A program made the position numbers and the translations under genes. Source: Caballeronia sp. SEWSISQ10-4 2 (GTDB taxonomy: Bacteria; Pseudomonadota; Gammaproteobacteria; Burkholderiales; Burkholderiaceae). From it: a DNA stretch of 64,000 bases. Position 1 is the first letter of the stretch; each line of letters opens with the position of its first letter. Where the stretch lies: NCBI RefSeq assembly GCF_030464885.1, contig NZ_JALPRJ010000006.1, positions 124,001 to 188,000 of the forward strand, written 5' to 3'. The notes under the pieces were generated by a model. That model worked only from the letters and a program-made list of their open reading frames with translations, was not told the DNA's origin and searched no databases. Below, one piece after another: positions 8,687 to 17,101 of this stretch.

Positions 8687-9655
8687 ATGGAAAACAAATC
8701 CCATGCGTTCTGGGCCGGTCTGTTCACTATCGGGCTATTGGCTGCCATCGGCGTCGCGGTGTTCTTTTTCAACGTCGACCGTGCCGTGCGCGTGCCGTAT
8801 GACCTGGTCGCGCGGACCAATGTGACGGGTTTGTACACCGATGCCGACGTGCGGTATCGCGGACTCGGCGTGGGCAAAGTGCAGTCCATCAGGTTCGATC
8901 GTGAGAATCCGGGGCAGATACGCATTCGCATCATGGTCGACAAGACCGCGCCGATCACGCAATCCACGTTTGCCACGCTCGGTTTTCAGGGCGTGACGGG
9001 GATCGCGTTCGTGCAACTCGACGATACCGGCAAGAATCCCGCGCCATTGCCTTCATCGATGCAAAAGGTGGCGTCGCTGCCGTTGCGCCCGGGCCTGTTC
9101 GACCAGTTGCAGCAACGCGGCGACATCCTGATCAAAAAGCTTGAACGAATTGCCGACGACACAGACAGATTCTTGTCCGACGACATGCGCGATCAGGTGC
9201 TGCAGACCGCCAAAAGCCTGCAGGGCGCAGCCGACGGCATCGCGGTGTTGAGCAAGCAAATCGGCCCGGTGGCGCAGCAACTGCCGCGCACGCTGGACCA
9301 GCTGGACCGGACGCTGGCGTCGACGAATGTGCTCGCGAGCAGCCTGAGCCGGGCGGACGGGCCGTTCGTCACCAACATGAACAAGGCGGGCGAAGCGGCA
9401 GAGCGCGCTGGCCGGGTGATGAACGAGGTCAACGAGTCGTTGCAGGAAATGGCCGCGCGAGTGGGTTACGAGACCTTGCCGCGCGTGAATTCCCTGGCCG
9501 ACGACGTGGGCAGTGCGGCGCGTTCGGTGGATCGCGCCGCTGACACTTTCAACCGGAATCCGCGCAGCGTGTTGTTCGGCGCGCCGCAACCGGCGCCGGG
9601 GCCGGGCGAACCGGGTTTCCAGTGGCCGGCGGCGCCATCGAATCCATCGAAATGA
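8687..9655 (+). CDS. MlaD-like MCE-domain protein
   Basis: A 322-residue protein with one N-terminal transmembrane helix (FWAGLFTIGLLAAIGVAVFFF) and an MCE domain at about residues 40-120 (VTGLYTDADVRYRGLGVGKVQSI, with GFQGVTGIAFVQLDD). The remainder is helical, with heptad-like stretches. In the Mla family the MCE ring binds phospholipids and passes them between the inner-membrane complex and a periplasmic or outer-membrane partner. The long C-terminal helical region resembles PqiB/LetB-related or single-MCE proteins that bridge the periplasm. It follows the ATPase after 75 bases with AAAAGGAA as ribosome binding site. Confidence 0.9.
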   Translation: MENKSHAFWAGLFTIGLLAAIGVAVFFFNVDRAVRVPYDLVARTNVTGLYTDADVRYRGLGVGKVQSIRFDRENPGQIRIRIMVDKTAPITQSTFATLGFQGVTGIAFVQLDDTGKNPAPLPSSMQKVASLPLRPGLFDQLQQRGDILIKKLERIADDTDRFLSDDMRDQVLQTAKSLQGAADGIAVLSKQIGPVAQQLPRTLDQLDRTLASTNVLASSLSRADGPFVTNMNKAGEAAERAGRVMNEVNESLQEMAARVGYETLPRVNSLADDVGSAARSVDRAADTFNRNPRSVLFGAPQPAPGPGEPGFQWPAAPSNPSK

Positions 9656-9765
9656 AGTCGTAAAACATCGCGCAGGCACGTCGGCGCAGGGTCCGCTACC
9701 CACTGAAATTTGGCGGACTAGAGTTCGATGTCCAGGCGTTTTTGATCTTGAAATAGGGAACTGTG

Positions 9766-10425
9766 ATGCCACACACGATCTTGCAGGCGATGCGCTTATC
9801 CAAGCGCGCTGCGCGCCCGCTGCCGCGGGCGCGCTCCGGTTTTATCTGCCTGGCCCTGGCGGCGGTGTTGGCGGGGTGCGCCTCGGGACCGCCCGCGGCG
9901 GTATCGAATATCCGTTACGACCTTGGCGAGCCCACGCCGCTTGGCAACACCATCAACATGCCGCCAGTGAAGGTTCTGGCGGTGAATGCAGCGAAAAACC
10001 TGGATACCGACGCGTTCGTGTATCGACTGAAATACGCCGACGCACAGCGTACCGGCATCTATGCGGACAGCCATTGGACAATGTCGCCCGCGGAGTTGCT
10101 CACGCAGCGCCTGCGCGGCGCGCTGGCTTCGCGCGGGCCGGTGCTCACAGGTGCCGACCCGGTGCGTGCGCCCATGCTGCAGGTCGATCTGACGAACTTC
10201 GAGCAAGTTTTCGATGCCCCCGAGCAAAGCCACGGCGAGGTATCGGCGCGGGTGACGTTGTCGCAGCATGGGCAGGTGATCGGCCAGCGCACGTTCGTTG
10301 CCCGGGCGCCGTCGTACACGCCTGATGCAGCCGGTGGCGCGCGTGCGCTCGCCGCCGCTTCCGACGACCTGATCGCGCAAATGGCCGCATGGCTCGGCGT
10401 GCAGCCGCTGGTCGCTTCGCAGTGA
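9766..10425 (+). CDS. ABC-type transport auxiliary lipoprotein (PqiC/YmbA-like)
   Basis: The 219-residue protein has a signal peptide ending in the lipobox LAGC with Cys38 as the lipidation site, then the PqiC/YmbA domain (YDLGEPTP, then VTLSQHGQVIGQRTF and ADDLIAQMAAWLG-like ending). Such lipoproteins pair with MCE transporters and are thought to sit in the outer membrane and contact the MCE tunnel. ATG 9766 is preferred over the adjacent GTG 9763 because AGGGA lies six bases upstream. It closes the transporter operon. Confidence 0.87.
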   Translation: MPHTILQAMRLSKRAARPLPRARSGFICLALAAVLAGCASGPPAAVSNIRYDLGEPTPLGNTINMPPVKVLAVNAAKNLDTDAFVYRLKYADAQRTGIYADSHWTMSPAELLTQRLRGALASRGPVLTGADPVRAPMLQVDLTNFEQVFDAPEQSHGEVSARVTLSQHGQVIGQRTFVARAPSYTPDAAGGARALAAASDDLIAQMAAWLGVQPLVASQ

Positions 10426-10515
10426 AAGCCGCAAACGTGTCCAGGATCGCCCGATGACTTCCATGCAGGCCGAAGCCGCACGGCGTTCGGCAGGACAAGG
10501 ACGAGGGCGGCAGGC

Positions 10516-11691
10516 ATGATCCTCAAGCACTGGCAGCGCCGGCCGTCCGCGCTTTCGCGGCAGGCGCTGGCGGTTTATACGATGCTGGTGGTCTACGGTT
10601 CGCTATATCCGTTCTCCGGCTGGCGAACGCTCGGAATCGGTCCGTTCGCGTACCTCTCCGATCCCCTGCCGCAATATCTCACCGCGTTCGACGTCATCAC
10701 CAACGTGCTCGGTTATATGCCGTTCGGCGCGCTGGTCGTGCTGGCGCTGTATCCGCGCTGGCGCGGCGCGCTCGCGGCGTGTATGACGTTTATCGGCGGG
10801 GCGATGTTGTCGGGCACGATGGAAGCCGTGCAAACCTATTTGCCCACGCGCGTGGCGTCGAATCTGGATCTGGCCGCCAACGCGCTTGGCGCGCTACTCG
10901 GCGCCGCGCTCACCGCGCCCGCCACCAGCATGCTGCTCGATCGCGGCTTGCTGCGGCGCATTCGTTTCATGTGGTTCGAGCGCGACGCTGCGTACATGAT
11001 CGGGTTATCGGCGCTCTGGCCATTCGCCACGATGTACCCCGCGCCGTTCCTGTTCGCTGTCGGCGATTTGCCGCGCGTGCTGTGGCAGCGTGTCGATCCG
11101 GTCATGCAAGAGGCGTTGCTCGCCTGGACGCCCGCCGCATGGAACGTAGCGGCATGGCCGGCGCAACTCGGCGCAATGCTCCCCGACGACGGCTGGGAAA
11201 TGCTCATCACGTCGCTCAACCTGTTCGCCGCGTTAGTGCTGGCCACCTTGCCGATGCGCGCCCGCGCGCCGCGCGTGCGGCTGCTACTCGGCCTGGTGAT
11301 CGCGACGCTGGGAGCGAAGGCCGGCGCGACGTTCCTGCAATCGCGCTCGGGGCTCACGTTCGACTGGGCCACTAGCGGCGCTGTTGCAGGCATCGCGTGC
11401 GGCACGCTGGCGAGTCTGTTGTCCTTGCGATGCTCGCGGCCGTGGCGCGCAACGCTGGCTGGCATGGCGCTCGTCGTTGCGCTGGTGCTGGTGAACATGC
11501 TGCCGGTGAATCCCTACTTCGATATCGTCCTCGCCGACTGGCGCCAAGGGCGCTATGTGCATTTCAACGGCCTCGCGCACTGGCTGGCCTGGGTGTGGCC
11601 GTATGCCGCACTTGGCTGGCTGGCATCGACTGCGGAGCGCGCATTTCTTGCCCGGCGGCGTGACGACGGTGAAAAGCGCCGCTCGTTATAA
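10516..11691 (+). CDS. VanZ-family integral membrane protein
   Basis: A 391-residue protein with roughly nine to ten hydrophobic segments. The N-terminal third matches the VanZ-like pattern, with VYGSLYPFSGW, DVITNVLGYMPFGALVV and SNLDLAANALGALLGA. VanZ homologues confer low-level teicoplanin resistance in Gram-positives, but in proteobacteria the function is unknown and may be envelope related. The C-terminal two thirds form extra membrane segments not found in small VanZ proteins. No partner is obvious in the neighbouring genes. Confidence 0.8.
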   Translation: MILKHWQRRPSALSRQALAVYTMLVVYGSLYPFSGWRTLGIGPFAYLSDPLPQYLTAFDVITNVLGYMPFGALVVLALYPRWRGALAACMTFIGGAMLSGTMEAVQTYLPTRVASNLDLAANALGALLGAALTAPATSMLLDRGLLRRIRFMWFERDAAYMIGLSALWPFATMYPAPFLFAVGDLPRVLWQRVDPVMQEALLAWTPAAWNVAAWPAQLGAMLPDDGWEMLITSLNLFAALVLATLPMRARAPRVRLLLGLVIATLGAKAGATFLQSRSGLTFDWATSGAVAGIACGTLASLLSLRCSRPWRATLAGMALVVALVLVNMLPVNPYFDIVLADWRQGRYVHFNGLAHWLAWVWPYAALGWLASTAERAFLARRRDDGEKRRSL

Positions 11692-11744
11692 TCGGTCGAG
11701 ATCGACTAAAAATCCTACGACATCCTCCTCTTCCGGCCAAGCTC

Positions 11745-12077
11745 ATGGACCCGTTCTACAAATATCACGTGTTCTTCTGTCTCAACCAGCGCGACCCCGA
11801 CGCCGGGCGTCCGAGCTGTGCGAATTGCAATGCGCAAGCCATGCAGGAGTACGCGAAGAAGCGCGTCAAGCAGCTCGGACTCGCTGGCGACGGCAAGGTG
11901 CGCATCAACAAGGCCGGCTGCCTCGAGCGCTGCGAACAGGGACCGGTGATCGTCGTGTACCCCGAAGGCACCTGGTACACGTATGTGGATGAAGCGGATA
12001 TCGATGAAATCGTCGATTCGCATCTGGTGAACGGCAAGATCGTCGAGCGTTTGCTTATCGATCAGCCGGTGGTCTGA
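11745..12077 (+). CDS. (2Fe-2S) thioredoxin-like ferredoxin
   Basis: The 110-residue protein has four cysteines in the pattern of thioredoxin-fold [2Fe-2S] ferredoxins: C19 and C28-x2-C31 early (FCLNQR, SCANCNAQ), then INKAGCLERCEQGP, with a VVYPEGTWY strand. This resembles the Aquifex-type Fd and NuoE C-terminal domain. It likely transfers single electrons; the partner is not evident. It is followed after 11 bases by an alpha/beta hydrolase gene, so the two are probably co-transcribed. Confidence 0.88.
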   Translation: MDPFYKYHVFFCLNQRDPDAGRPSCANCNAQAMQEYAKKRVKQLGLAGDGKVRINKAGCLERCEQGPVIVVYPEGTWYTYVDEADIDEIVDSHLVNGKIVERLLIDQPVV

Positions 12078-12088
12078 GGGCTTACCCG

Positions 12089-12721
12089 ATGAACGCACAG
12101 ACCGACAGGTTCCTGATCGACGGCCCGGTGGGCAAGATCGAAGTCGCGCTGGATCGTCCCGGCGAAGGCGCCGCGACCAGAGGCATTGCGCTGGTGGCAC
12201 ACCCCCATCCGCTCTACGGCGGCACGATGGACAACAAGGTCGCGCAAACCCTTGCGCGCACGCTCGTGCAGCTTGGTTACATCACGTATCGCTCGAATTT
12301 CAGGGGCGTGGGTGAAACGCAGGGCGAGCACGATAACGGCACCGGTGAGCGCGACGATCTGCTTGCCGTGGTCGCCCATATGCGCGCGCAACCGGGGCAG
12401 GCCGATGTGCCGCTGGTGCTCGCCGGTTTCTCGTTCGGCACCTTCGTGATGTCGCATGTGGCGAAGCAGTTGCGCGAGTCGGGCGAGGTTATCGAACGCA
12501 TGGTGTTCGTGGGCACGGCGGCGAGTAACTGGCAGGTGGCCGAGGTGCCGGACAACACGCTTGTGATCCATGGCGAAGTCGACGATACCGTGCCCATAAG
12601 CTCGGTCTACGAGTGGGCGCGGCCGCAGGAATTGCCCGTCGTGGTGATCCCCGGCGGGGAGCATTTCTTTCATCGGAAGCTGCATGTGCTGAAGAAGATC
12701 ATCGTTGACGCATGGCGTTGA
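12089..12721 (+). CDS. Alpha/beta hydrolase
   Basis: A 210-residue alpha/beta hydrolase. The nucleophile elbow is GFSFG (Ser as nucleophile), the acid is likely in HGEVDDTVP and the catalytic His in GGEHFFHRKL. HPHPLYGGTMDNKV is a hallmark of the small dienelactone-hydrolase-like or CocE/NonD-like family common in Burkholderiaceae. The substrate is unknown. Start ATG 12089 follows the ferredoxin stop closely, suggesting one operon. Confidence 0.88.
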   Translation: MNAQTDRFLIDGPVGKIEVALDRPGEGAATRGIALVAHPHPLYGGTMDNKVAQTLARTLVQLGYITYRSNFRGVGETQGEHDNGTGERDDLLAVVAHMRAQPGQADVPLVLAGFSFGTFVMSHVAKQLRESGEVIERMVFVGTAASNWQVAEVPDNTLVIHGEVDDTVPISSVYEWARPQELPVVVIPGGEHFFHRKLHVLKKIIVDAWR

Positions 12722-12773
12722 GTTTGGCTCGACTCCGCTTTTCACCCATACAAACCTTCTGTTGAATCAACGT

Positions 12774-12815
12774 GCGGCGCGAGGCTTTCAAAGGCTTTGC
12801 GCCGCGGCCGGTTTT
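12774..12815 (+). terminator. Hairpin downstream of the hydrolase, possible terminator
   Basis: GCGGCGC (12774-12780) pairs with GCGCCGC (12799-12805); the loop holds an imperfect repeat GGCTTT. The stem is followed by GGCCGGTTTTATC, so only a short T-run is present. A terminator for the ferredoxin-hydrolase operon is plausible but not certain. Confidence 0.45.
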
Positions 12816-12882
12816 ATCCCCGCATTCACGAATCCCCGGCACACCACGCCACTTTCACGGCAAAAGCCGTTGGACGCGCGCG

Positions 12883-12888
12883 TATAAT
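12883..12888 (+). promoter_or_regulatory. -10 box TATAAT upstream of dacC
   Basis: TATAAT matches the sigma-70 -10 consensus perfectly, but I see no good -35 hexamer 16-18 bases before it. It lies about 290 bases before the dacC start, so any transcript would have a long leader that includes the large hairpin at 13012-13101. Confidence 0.4.
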
Positions 12889-13011
12889 GGCGCAGACTTT
12901 TGCGCGGCCGCCTGTCGGTTTAGCGCTCGCCGTAGCGCATGCGGCATGTGTCCGGCATCTGCATGACCGGGTGCGCATTGCCCATGTGCCGCTCGAGTAT
13001 CGAAGCGCGCG

Positions 13012-13101
13012 GAGGTCAGTCCAGCGAGCGTTTTATGCTGCGCCGGCGGATTAAGGATTCGACCGGGCGAAAACAAAGCGCTCTACTGGACTGACCCTCC
13101 G
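13012..13101 (+). repeat. Long imperfect inverted repeat in the dacC leader
   Basis: GGAGGTCAGTCCAG (13012-13025) pairs with CTGGACTGACCCTCC (13087-13101) with one bulged base, and the stem can continue inward through GAGCG/CGCTC and TTTT/AAAA. The gap of 12722-13178 has no convincing coding frame otherwise. The structure could be a small RNA, a leader regulatory element or a remnant of a small mobile repeat. No known riboswitch motif is recognised. Confidence 0.55.
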
Positions 13102-13178
13102 CCTGTACAACCCGCGAGTCGCGTGTTTCTCCTCGGGAACGCCTGGCTCGCCGATGTTTTTTCTGCCGATCCGAACCT

Positions 13179-14390
13179 ATGCGCTTTTCCCCTTCCGGCT
13201 TGTCCTTCGTCGTACCTTCTTCCATTCACCGCGCTGTCACTGCCGCTATCGTTTTGCCTGCCGCGCTTGTCGCGGCGAGCGCGTTTGCGCAAGTGCCGCC
13301 ACCCGATGTCACGGCGCGCTCGTGGGTTCTTGTCGATGCAACCAGCAATCAGGTGCTCGCTTCCGGCAACCCGGACGAACGTTCGGAGCCGGCGTCGCTG
13401 ACCAAGCTGATGACCGCTTATCTCGTCTTCGACGCGCTCAAGTCGAAGAAGATCAACATGGACCAGACGGTCATGCCGAGCGAGGCCGTGCGCCGCGTGG
13501 GCACGGACGAGTCGCGCATGTTCATCGAGGCGAACAAGCCTGTCACCGTGCACGATCTCGTGTACGGCATGATCATCCAGTCGGGTAACGACGCGGCTAT
13601 CGCGCTGGCCGAACTGGTGGGCGGCAGCGAGTCGAATTTCGTCGCGCTGATGAACGCTGCGTCGAAGCAGATCGGTATGAAGAATACCCATTTCGCCGAT
13701 GTGAACGGCATGCCCGACCCGCAGCACTACACCACGGCGGGCGATCTGGCCGTGTTGTCCGCGCGCCTGATTCGCGATTTTCCCGAGTACTACGCGATCT
13801 TCTCGGTGAAGGATTTCACCTATAACAAGATCAAGCAGCCGAACCGCAACCGCTTGCTGTGGATCGATTCCACCGTCGACGGCCTGAAGACCGGCCACAC
13901 CAAGGCAGCCGGTTATTGCTTGATCGCGACCACGAAGCGTCCGCTGGACGGCGTGCCCGACGCCAGCCGCCGCCTGGTCGCCGTCATGATGGGCGAGCCG
14001 AAAGAGCACAACCGGGTGCAGGACAGCCTGAAGATGCTGAATTACGGCTACACGGCTTATGACGCGCTGCGTCTTTACAAGGCGGGTCAGGTGATCGAGT
14101 CGCCGCGGGTGTACAAGGGCACGGAAAATCTGGTGAAGGCGGGCGTCGAGACGGATCAGTACATCACGGTGCCGAAGGGCATGGGCGACAAGGTAAAGCC
14201 TACGGTCACGCATAACGACACCATCGTTGCGCCGATCAAGAAGGGTCAGCAGATCGGCACCGTGAAGATGGTGGCCGAGGGCAAGGAAGTCGCACAGTTC
14301 CCGCTGGTCGCGCTGCAGGACGTGCCGCAAGCCGGATTTGTCGGCCGGACATATGACTCGCTGCTGATGATGTGGCAAAAGCGCAAGTAA
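13179..14390 (+). CDS. dacC: D-alanyl-D-alanine carboxypeptidase (PBP5/6 family)
   Basis: A 403-residue low-molecular-weight penicillin-binding protein that trims the terminal D-Ala from peptidoglycan pentapeptides. A signal peptide ends near ASAFAQ. Catalytic motifs are SLTK (Ser-x-x-Lys), SGN and KTG (GLKTGHTKAAGYC), in the expected order. The C-terminal domain and final amphipathic helix (TYDSLLMMWQKRK) fit PBP5/6 membrane association. The symbol dacC is the usual one for this gene in the family but paralogues exist. It is preceded by a long structured leader. Confidence 0.93.
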   Translation: MRFSPSGLSFVVPSSIHRAVTAAIVLPAALVAASAFAQVPPPDVTARSWVLVDATSNQVLASGNPDERSEPASLTKLMTAYLVFDALKSKKINMDQTVMPSEAVRRVGTDESRMFIEANKPVTVHDLVYGMIIQSGNDAAIALAELVGGSESNFVALMNAASKQIGMKNTHFADVNGMPDPQHYTTAGDLAVLSARLIRDFPEYYAIFSVKDFTYNKIKQPNRNRLLWIDSTVDGLKTGHTKAAGYCLIATTKRPLDGVPDASRRLVAVMMGEPKEHNRVQDSLKMLNYGYTAYDALRLYKAGQVIESPRVYKGTENLVKAGVETDQYITVPKGMGDKVKPTVTHNDTIVAPIKKGQQIGTVKMVAEGKEVAQFPLVALQDVPQAGFVGRTYDSLLMMWQKRK

Positions 14391-14457
14391 ACGGCAAGCG
14401 GCAAGGCAGGGCGGCGGTTGGAATCACGTGATCCGGCTCCATCTATGCCTGCTGTAT

Positions 14458-14480
14458 GACGCCCGGGCGGACCGGGCGTC
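14458..14480 (+). terminator. GC-rich hairpin between dacC and ybeD
   Basis: GACGCCCGG (14458-14466) pairs perfectly with CCGGGCGTC (14472-14480) around a five-base loop. No T-run follows, and the ribosome binding site of the next gene lies eight bases downstream. It may weaken read-through from dacC or influence translation of the next gene. Confidence 0.45.
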
Positions 14481-14497
14481 TCGTGATGGAGGACACC

Positions 14498-14770
14498 ATG
14501 AGCTCACCCGATATCGACGCCCTGTTCGATTTCCCCTGCGATTTCCCAATCAAGGTAATGGGCGCGACGCATCCGGAATTCCGCGATGCCGTCGTCACCG
14601 TGATCCGCGAATTTGACGACCAGTTCGACCTCGAGCGGATTGAAACGCGCCCGTCGTCGGGCGGTAAATACACCGGTCTGACAATCACCGTGCGTGCTCA
14701 AAGCCGCGCGCATCTCGACGATATTTATCGCGCGCTGACCGGCCACCCAATGGTCAAAGTGGTGCTTTAA
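14498..14770 (+). CDS. YbeD-like DUF493 protein
   Basis: A 90-residue protein with the DUF493/YbeD fold signature: DFPCDFPIKVMGATHPEF, then SSGGKYTGLTITVRAQS and a C-terminal GHPMVKVVL. YbeD is an ACT-like protein encoded beside lipB in many proteobacteria; its role is unresolved, with a possible link to lipoate metabolism. GGAGG at 14488-14492 supports ATG 14498 over ATG 14486. Here ybeD is separated from lipB by an inserted LysR/DUF2917 pair. Its 3' end overlaps the convergent LysR gene by 17 bases. Confidence 0.9.
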   Translation: MSSPDIDALFDFPCDFPIKVMGATHPEFRDAVVTVIREFDDQFDLERIETRPSSGGKYTGLTITVRAQSRAHLDDIYRALTGHPMVKVVL

Positions 14771-15731
14771 GCCTGAGTTCGGGCGCTGCAAGCGGCGGCA
14801 TGGGGGCATCGCATGCAGCCGGCGTGCACTCGTAGAGTTGCTTGAAGCGCGAGATTTCATCGAAGAGCCAGGTGCGAAAGTCTTGCACGCGTTGCGTCCC
14901 AAGCAACGAGGGCGGGCACACGAAGTAGTAGTTCCACGGGCTCGGTCCGTCGACGTTGAACAGTCGCACGAGCCGGCCCGCCACGATCTCTTGCATGGCA
15001 AGTGATCGGCGCACGAGCGCAATTCCCTGGCCTTGAATGGCCGCCTGCAGCAAATTCGACGAATCCTCGTATAGAACCCCGCGCTTCGGCTCAGGAAAGT
15101 CCACGAGCCCGGCGGCGTCGAACCACGGTTTCCAGAGCTCGTCGTGCGAGCGCAGCAGCGGCGCGTCGGCCAAGTCGGCGGGCGTGCGCGGAAATTGACC
15201 ACCATGGAAATTCGGCGAACACGCGGGGAAAAACACTTCGTCGAGCAATTCCTCTGAGTGCAGTCCGGCATAGTTGCCCAAACTGCTGAAACGGATGGCG
15301 ACGTCCACGTCGTCGCGCGCGAAATCGGTCAGCGTGTTGGTCGAGAGCAGCTCCAGATTGATTTCCGGATGCTCCTCGATAAACCCGCCTATCCGCGGCG
15401 TCACCCAGCGCGCCGAAAACGACGAGATCATCGATACAACCAGCCGCCGGTGCCGGTCGCCGGCACGCACCCGTTGCGTGGCGTCGGCAAGCGCGACCAG
15501 CGTGGCGCGAACCTCGGTGGCGTACTGTCGGCCGATGTCTGACAGGCGCACGCGTTTGCCGTCGCGAGCGAACAGCGTGATGCCGAGATCGGCTTCCAGC
15601 GCGCGGATCTGGTGGCTGACGGCGCCGTGGGTGACGAAGAGTTCGTCGGCGGCGCGCGAAAAGCTTTCATGGCGCGCGGCGGCTTCGAAGGCGCGCAGCG
15701 CGTTGAGGGCGGGGAGTTGTCGAAGGTCCAC
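14754..15731 (-). CDS. LysR-family transcriptional regulator (GcvA-like)
   Basis: A 325-residue regulator with an N-terminal winged helix (LNALRAFEAAARHESFSRAADELFVTHGAVSHQIRALE) and a LysR substrate-binding domain. The wording LPALNALRAFEAAARH is characteristic of GcvA-type members, but that subgroup controls many different genes, so glycine-cleavage control should not be assumed. It is divergent from a DUF2917 gene, the usual partner position for a LysR target. The C-terminus overlaps ybeD on the other strand. The inducer is unknown. Confidence 0.9.
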   Translation of the reverse strand: MDLRQLPALNALRAFEAAARHESFSRAADELFVTHGAVSHQIRALEADLGITLFARDGKRVRLSDIGRQYATEVRATLVALADATQRVRAGDRHRRLVVSMISSFSARWVTPRIGGFIEEHPEINLELLSTNTLTDFARDDVDVAIRFSSLGNYAGLHSEELLDEVFFPACSPNFHGGQFPRTPADLADAPLLRSHDELWKPWFDAAGLVDFPEPKRGVLYEDSSNLLQAAIQGQGIALVRRSLAMQEIVAGRLVRLFNVDGPSPWNYYFVCPPSLLGTQRVQDFRTWLFDEISRFKQLYECTPAACDAPMPPLAAPELRLKAPL

Positions 15732-15753
15732 GGGCGTTCACTCGAGTTGTATA

Positions 15754-15770
15754 TGTGAATTTATCTCACA
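15754..15770. promoter_or_regulatory. Candidate LysR operator between lysR and the DUF2917 gene
   Basis: TGTGA-ATTTATC-TCACA is a perfect 5-base inverted repeat with a 7-base AT-rich centre and contains T-N11-A spacings. It lies 23 bases upstream of the LysR start codon, a typical place for autoregulation. A possible promoter for the DUF2917 gene follows: TTGCTT at 15792-15797 and TAATCT at 15814-15819 (16-base spacer). Confidence 0.5.
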
Positions 15771-15854
15771 AACCCAAGAAAATTGCTCGTTTTGCTTAAA
15801 GCCATGCTGAGCCTAATCTTGTAGCCATCAAGACGACTTTTGGCGGAGGCTGTA

Positions 15855-16181
15855 ATGCGAGAAATATCCACAAGCATCACGTTTGAAATTGGCGATGGCG
15901 AAACGGTGCCGATGAGAATTGGCCGCAGCGTCAAGCTGGTCGTTCAGGGCGCGCCTGTTTGGGCGACGCGTAGCAACGACACCGAAGACTATTGGCTCGT
16001 TCCCGGCGACTCGTTGAAGCTGCGCTCGCGTGAGCGGCTGTGGCTCAGTACGGAAAAGGGACGCACGGCACAGGTCGTTTTTACGCTGGCGCCGCGGCCG
16101 GATCAGCGAGCGATCGGGTGGCTGGCGCGCGGGTTCGAGAAGCTTGCCGGGAGGTTCCGGTCGGGATGGCGGACGGTTTGA
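15855..16181 (+). CDS. DUF2917 domain-containing protein
   Basis: A 108-residue protein matching the DUF2917 pattern common in Burkholderiaceae (VPMRIGRSVKLVVQGAPVWATRSND, then DYWLVPGDSLKLRSRERLWLS). The fold is probably a small cupin-like beta barrel; no function has been established that I can name. The start is ATG 15855, five bases after GGAGG at 15845-15849; a TTG at 15840 overlaps that site. It is divergent from the LysR gene and is its most likely target. Confidence 0.8.
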   Translation: MREISTSITFEIGDGETVPMRIGRSVKLVVQGAPVWATRSNDTEDYWLVPGDSLKLRSRERLWLSTEKGRTAQVVFTLAPRPDQRAIGWLARGFEKLAGRFRSGWRTV

Positions 16182-16206
16182 GTTCATTCGCACTGGCGTT
16201 ATAAAG

Positions 16207-16268
16207 GGGTTCTGCCAGTGGGCTGATTTGGGATGAATGTTGCCCAACGTCGGCGATTGGCAGAACCC
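16207..16268. repeat. 11-base perfect inverted repeat upstream of lipB
   Basis: GGGTTCTGCCA (16207-16217) is matched by TGGCAGAACCC (16258-16268), with a nested GGGC/GCCC pair at 16220-16223 and 16242-16245. It begins 26 bases after the DUF2917 stop and lies 65 bases before lipB. There is no T-run, so a simple terminator is unlikely. It could be an mRNA structure or a small dispersed repeat of the REP/MITE kind. Confidence 0.55.
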
Positions 16269-16332
16269 GCCTAAGTGCCGGCCAAAACGCTCCTCGGCGA
16301 GGGCGGCGGGATTTCGGTAAACTAACGGAATC

Positions 16333-17088
16333 ATGTGCGCCACGCCGGTAATAACTTCCCCCACTGCTGAAACGGAGCGCGCGCGCGCCGTAATCAGCGG
16401 CCTGGCGCCCCAGGTCAACATCCACTGGCGCGGACTGGAGCCCTACTCCAGCAGTTTCGACGCCATGCGCGCCTTCACGGAAGCGCGTACACCCGACACC
16501 ATCGATGAAATCTGGCTCGTCGAACATCCGCCCGTTTTCACGCTAGGTCTCGCCGGCGATCCGGCACATCTGCTTAATCCCGATAGCGATATTCCGCTGA
16601 TCAAAGTCGATCGCGGCGGCCAGATCACTTATCACGGGCCCGGACAAGTCGTCGCGTACCTGCTGCTCGACCTGCGCCGCCGCAAGCTGATGGTGCGCGA
16701 ACTTGTGCAGAGAATCGAGGCTGGCGTGATCGAAACGCTCGCATCGTATAATCTCGCGACAGAACGCAAGGAGCGCGCGCCTGGCATCTATGTCGCGCCA
16801 ACGCCGCCGCAGCTTACCCACGCGGGCGCGAAGATCGCGGCGCTCGGGCTGAAGATTCGCAACGGCTGCAGTTATCACGGTGTGAGCCTCAACGTGAAAA
16901 TGGACCTGCAACCGTTCCTCGCGATCAACCCGTGCGGCTACGCAGGACTCGAAACCGTCGACATGGCAACGCTCGGCGTGGCAGCAGACTGGAACGGCGT
17001 GGCTCTAACGCTGGCTGAAAACCTCACTCACCATATCGGCGGCCATCGCGCGACCGCCGCCCAACCGCAGAACGGCGTGGCCGTCTGA
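16333..17088 (+). CDS. lipB: Octanoyl-[acyl-carrier-protein]:protein N-octanoyltransferase
   Basis: The 251-residue enzyme moves octanoate from acyl carrier protein to the lipoyl domains of 2-oxoacid dehydrogenases and GcvH. Signatures: the conserved [18 protein letters not shown] block, the lysine in [19 protein letters not shown] and the catalytic Cys in [11 protein letters not shown] possible -10 TAAACT is at 16318-16323, very close to the ATG, so the transcript may be nearly leaderless or start further upstream. lipA follows after 13 bases. Confidence 0.95.
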   Translation: MCATPVITSPTAETERARAVISGLAPQVNIHWRGLEPYSSSFDAMRAFTEARTPDTIDEIWLVEHPPVFTLGLAGDPAHLLNPDSDIPLIKVDRGGQITYHGPGQVVAYLLLDLRRRKLMVRELVQRIEAGVIETLASYNLATERKERAPGIYVAPTPPQLTHAGAKIAALGLKIRNGCSYHGVSLNVKMDLQPFLAINPCGYAGLETVDMATLGVAADWNGVALTLAENLTHHIGGHRATAAQPQNGVAV

Positions 17089-17101
17089 ATGGACCGACCG
17101 A

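Noticed and set aside
13040..13080. Minus-strand GGTCGAATCC resembling a tRNA T-arm
   Set aside because: It lacks one base of GGTTCGAATCC, and no acceptor, D or anticodon stem can be built around it.
13083..14378. 431-codon minus-strand frame opposite dacC
   Set aside because: Antisense shadow; dacC carries all catalytic motifs.
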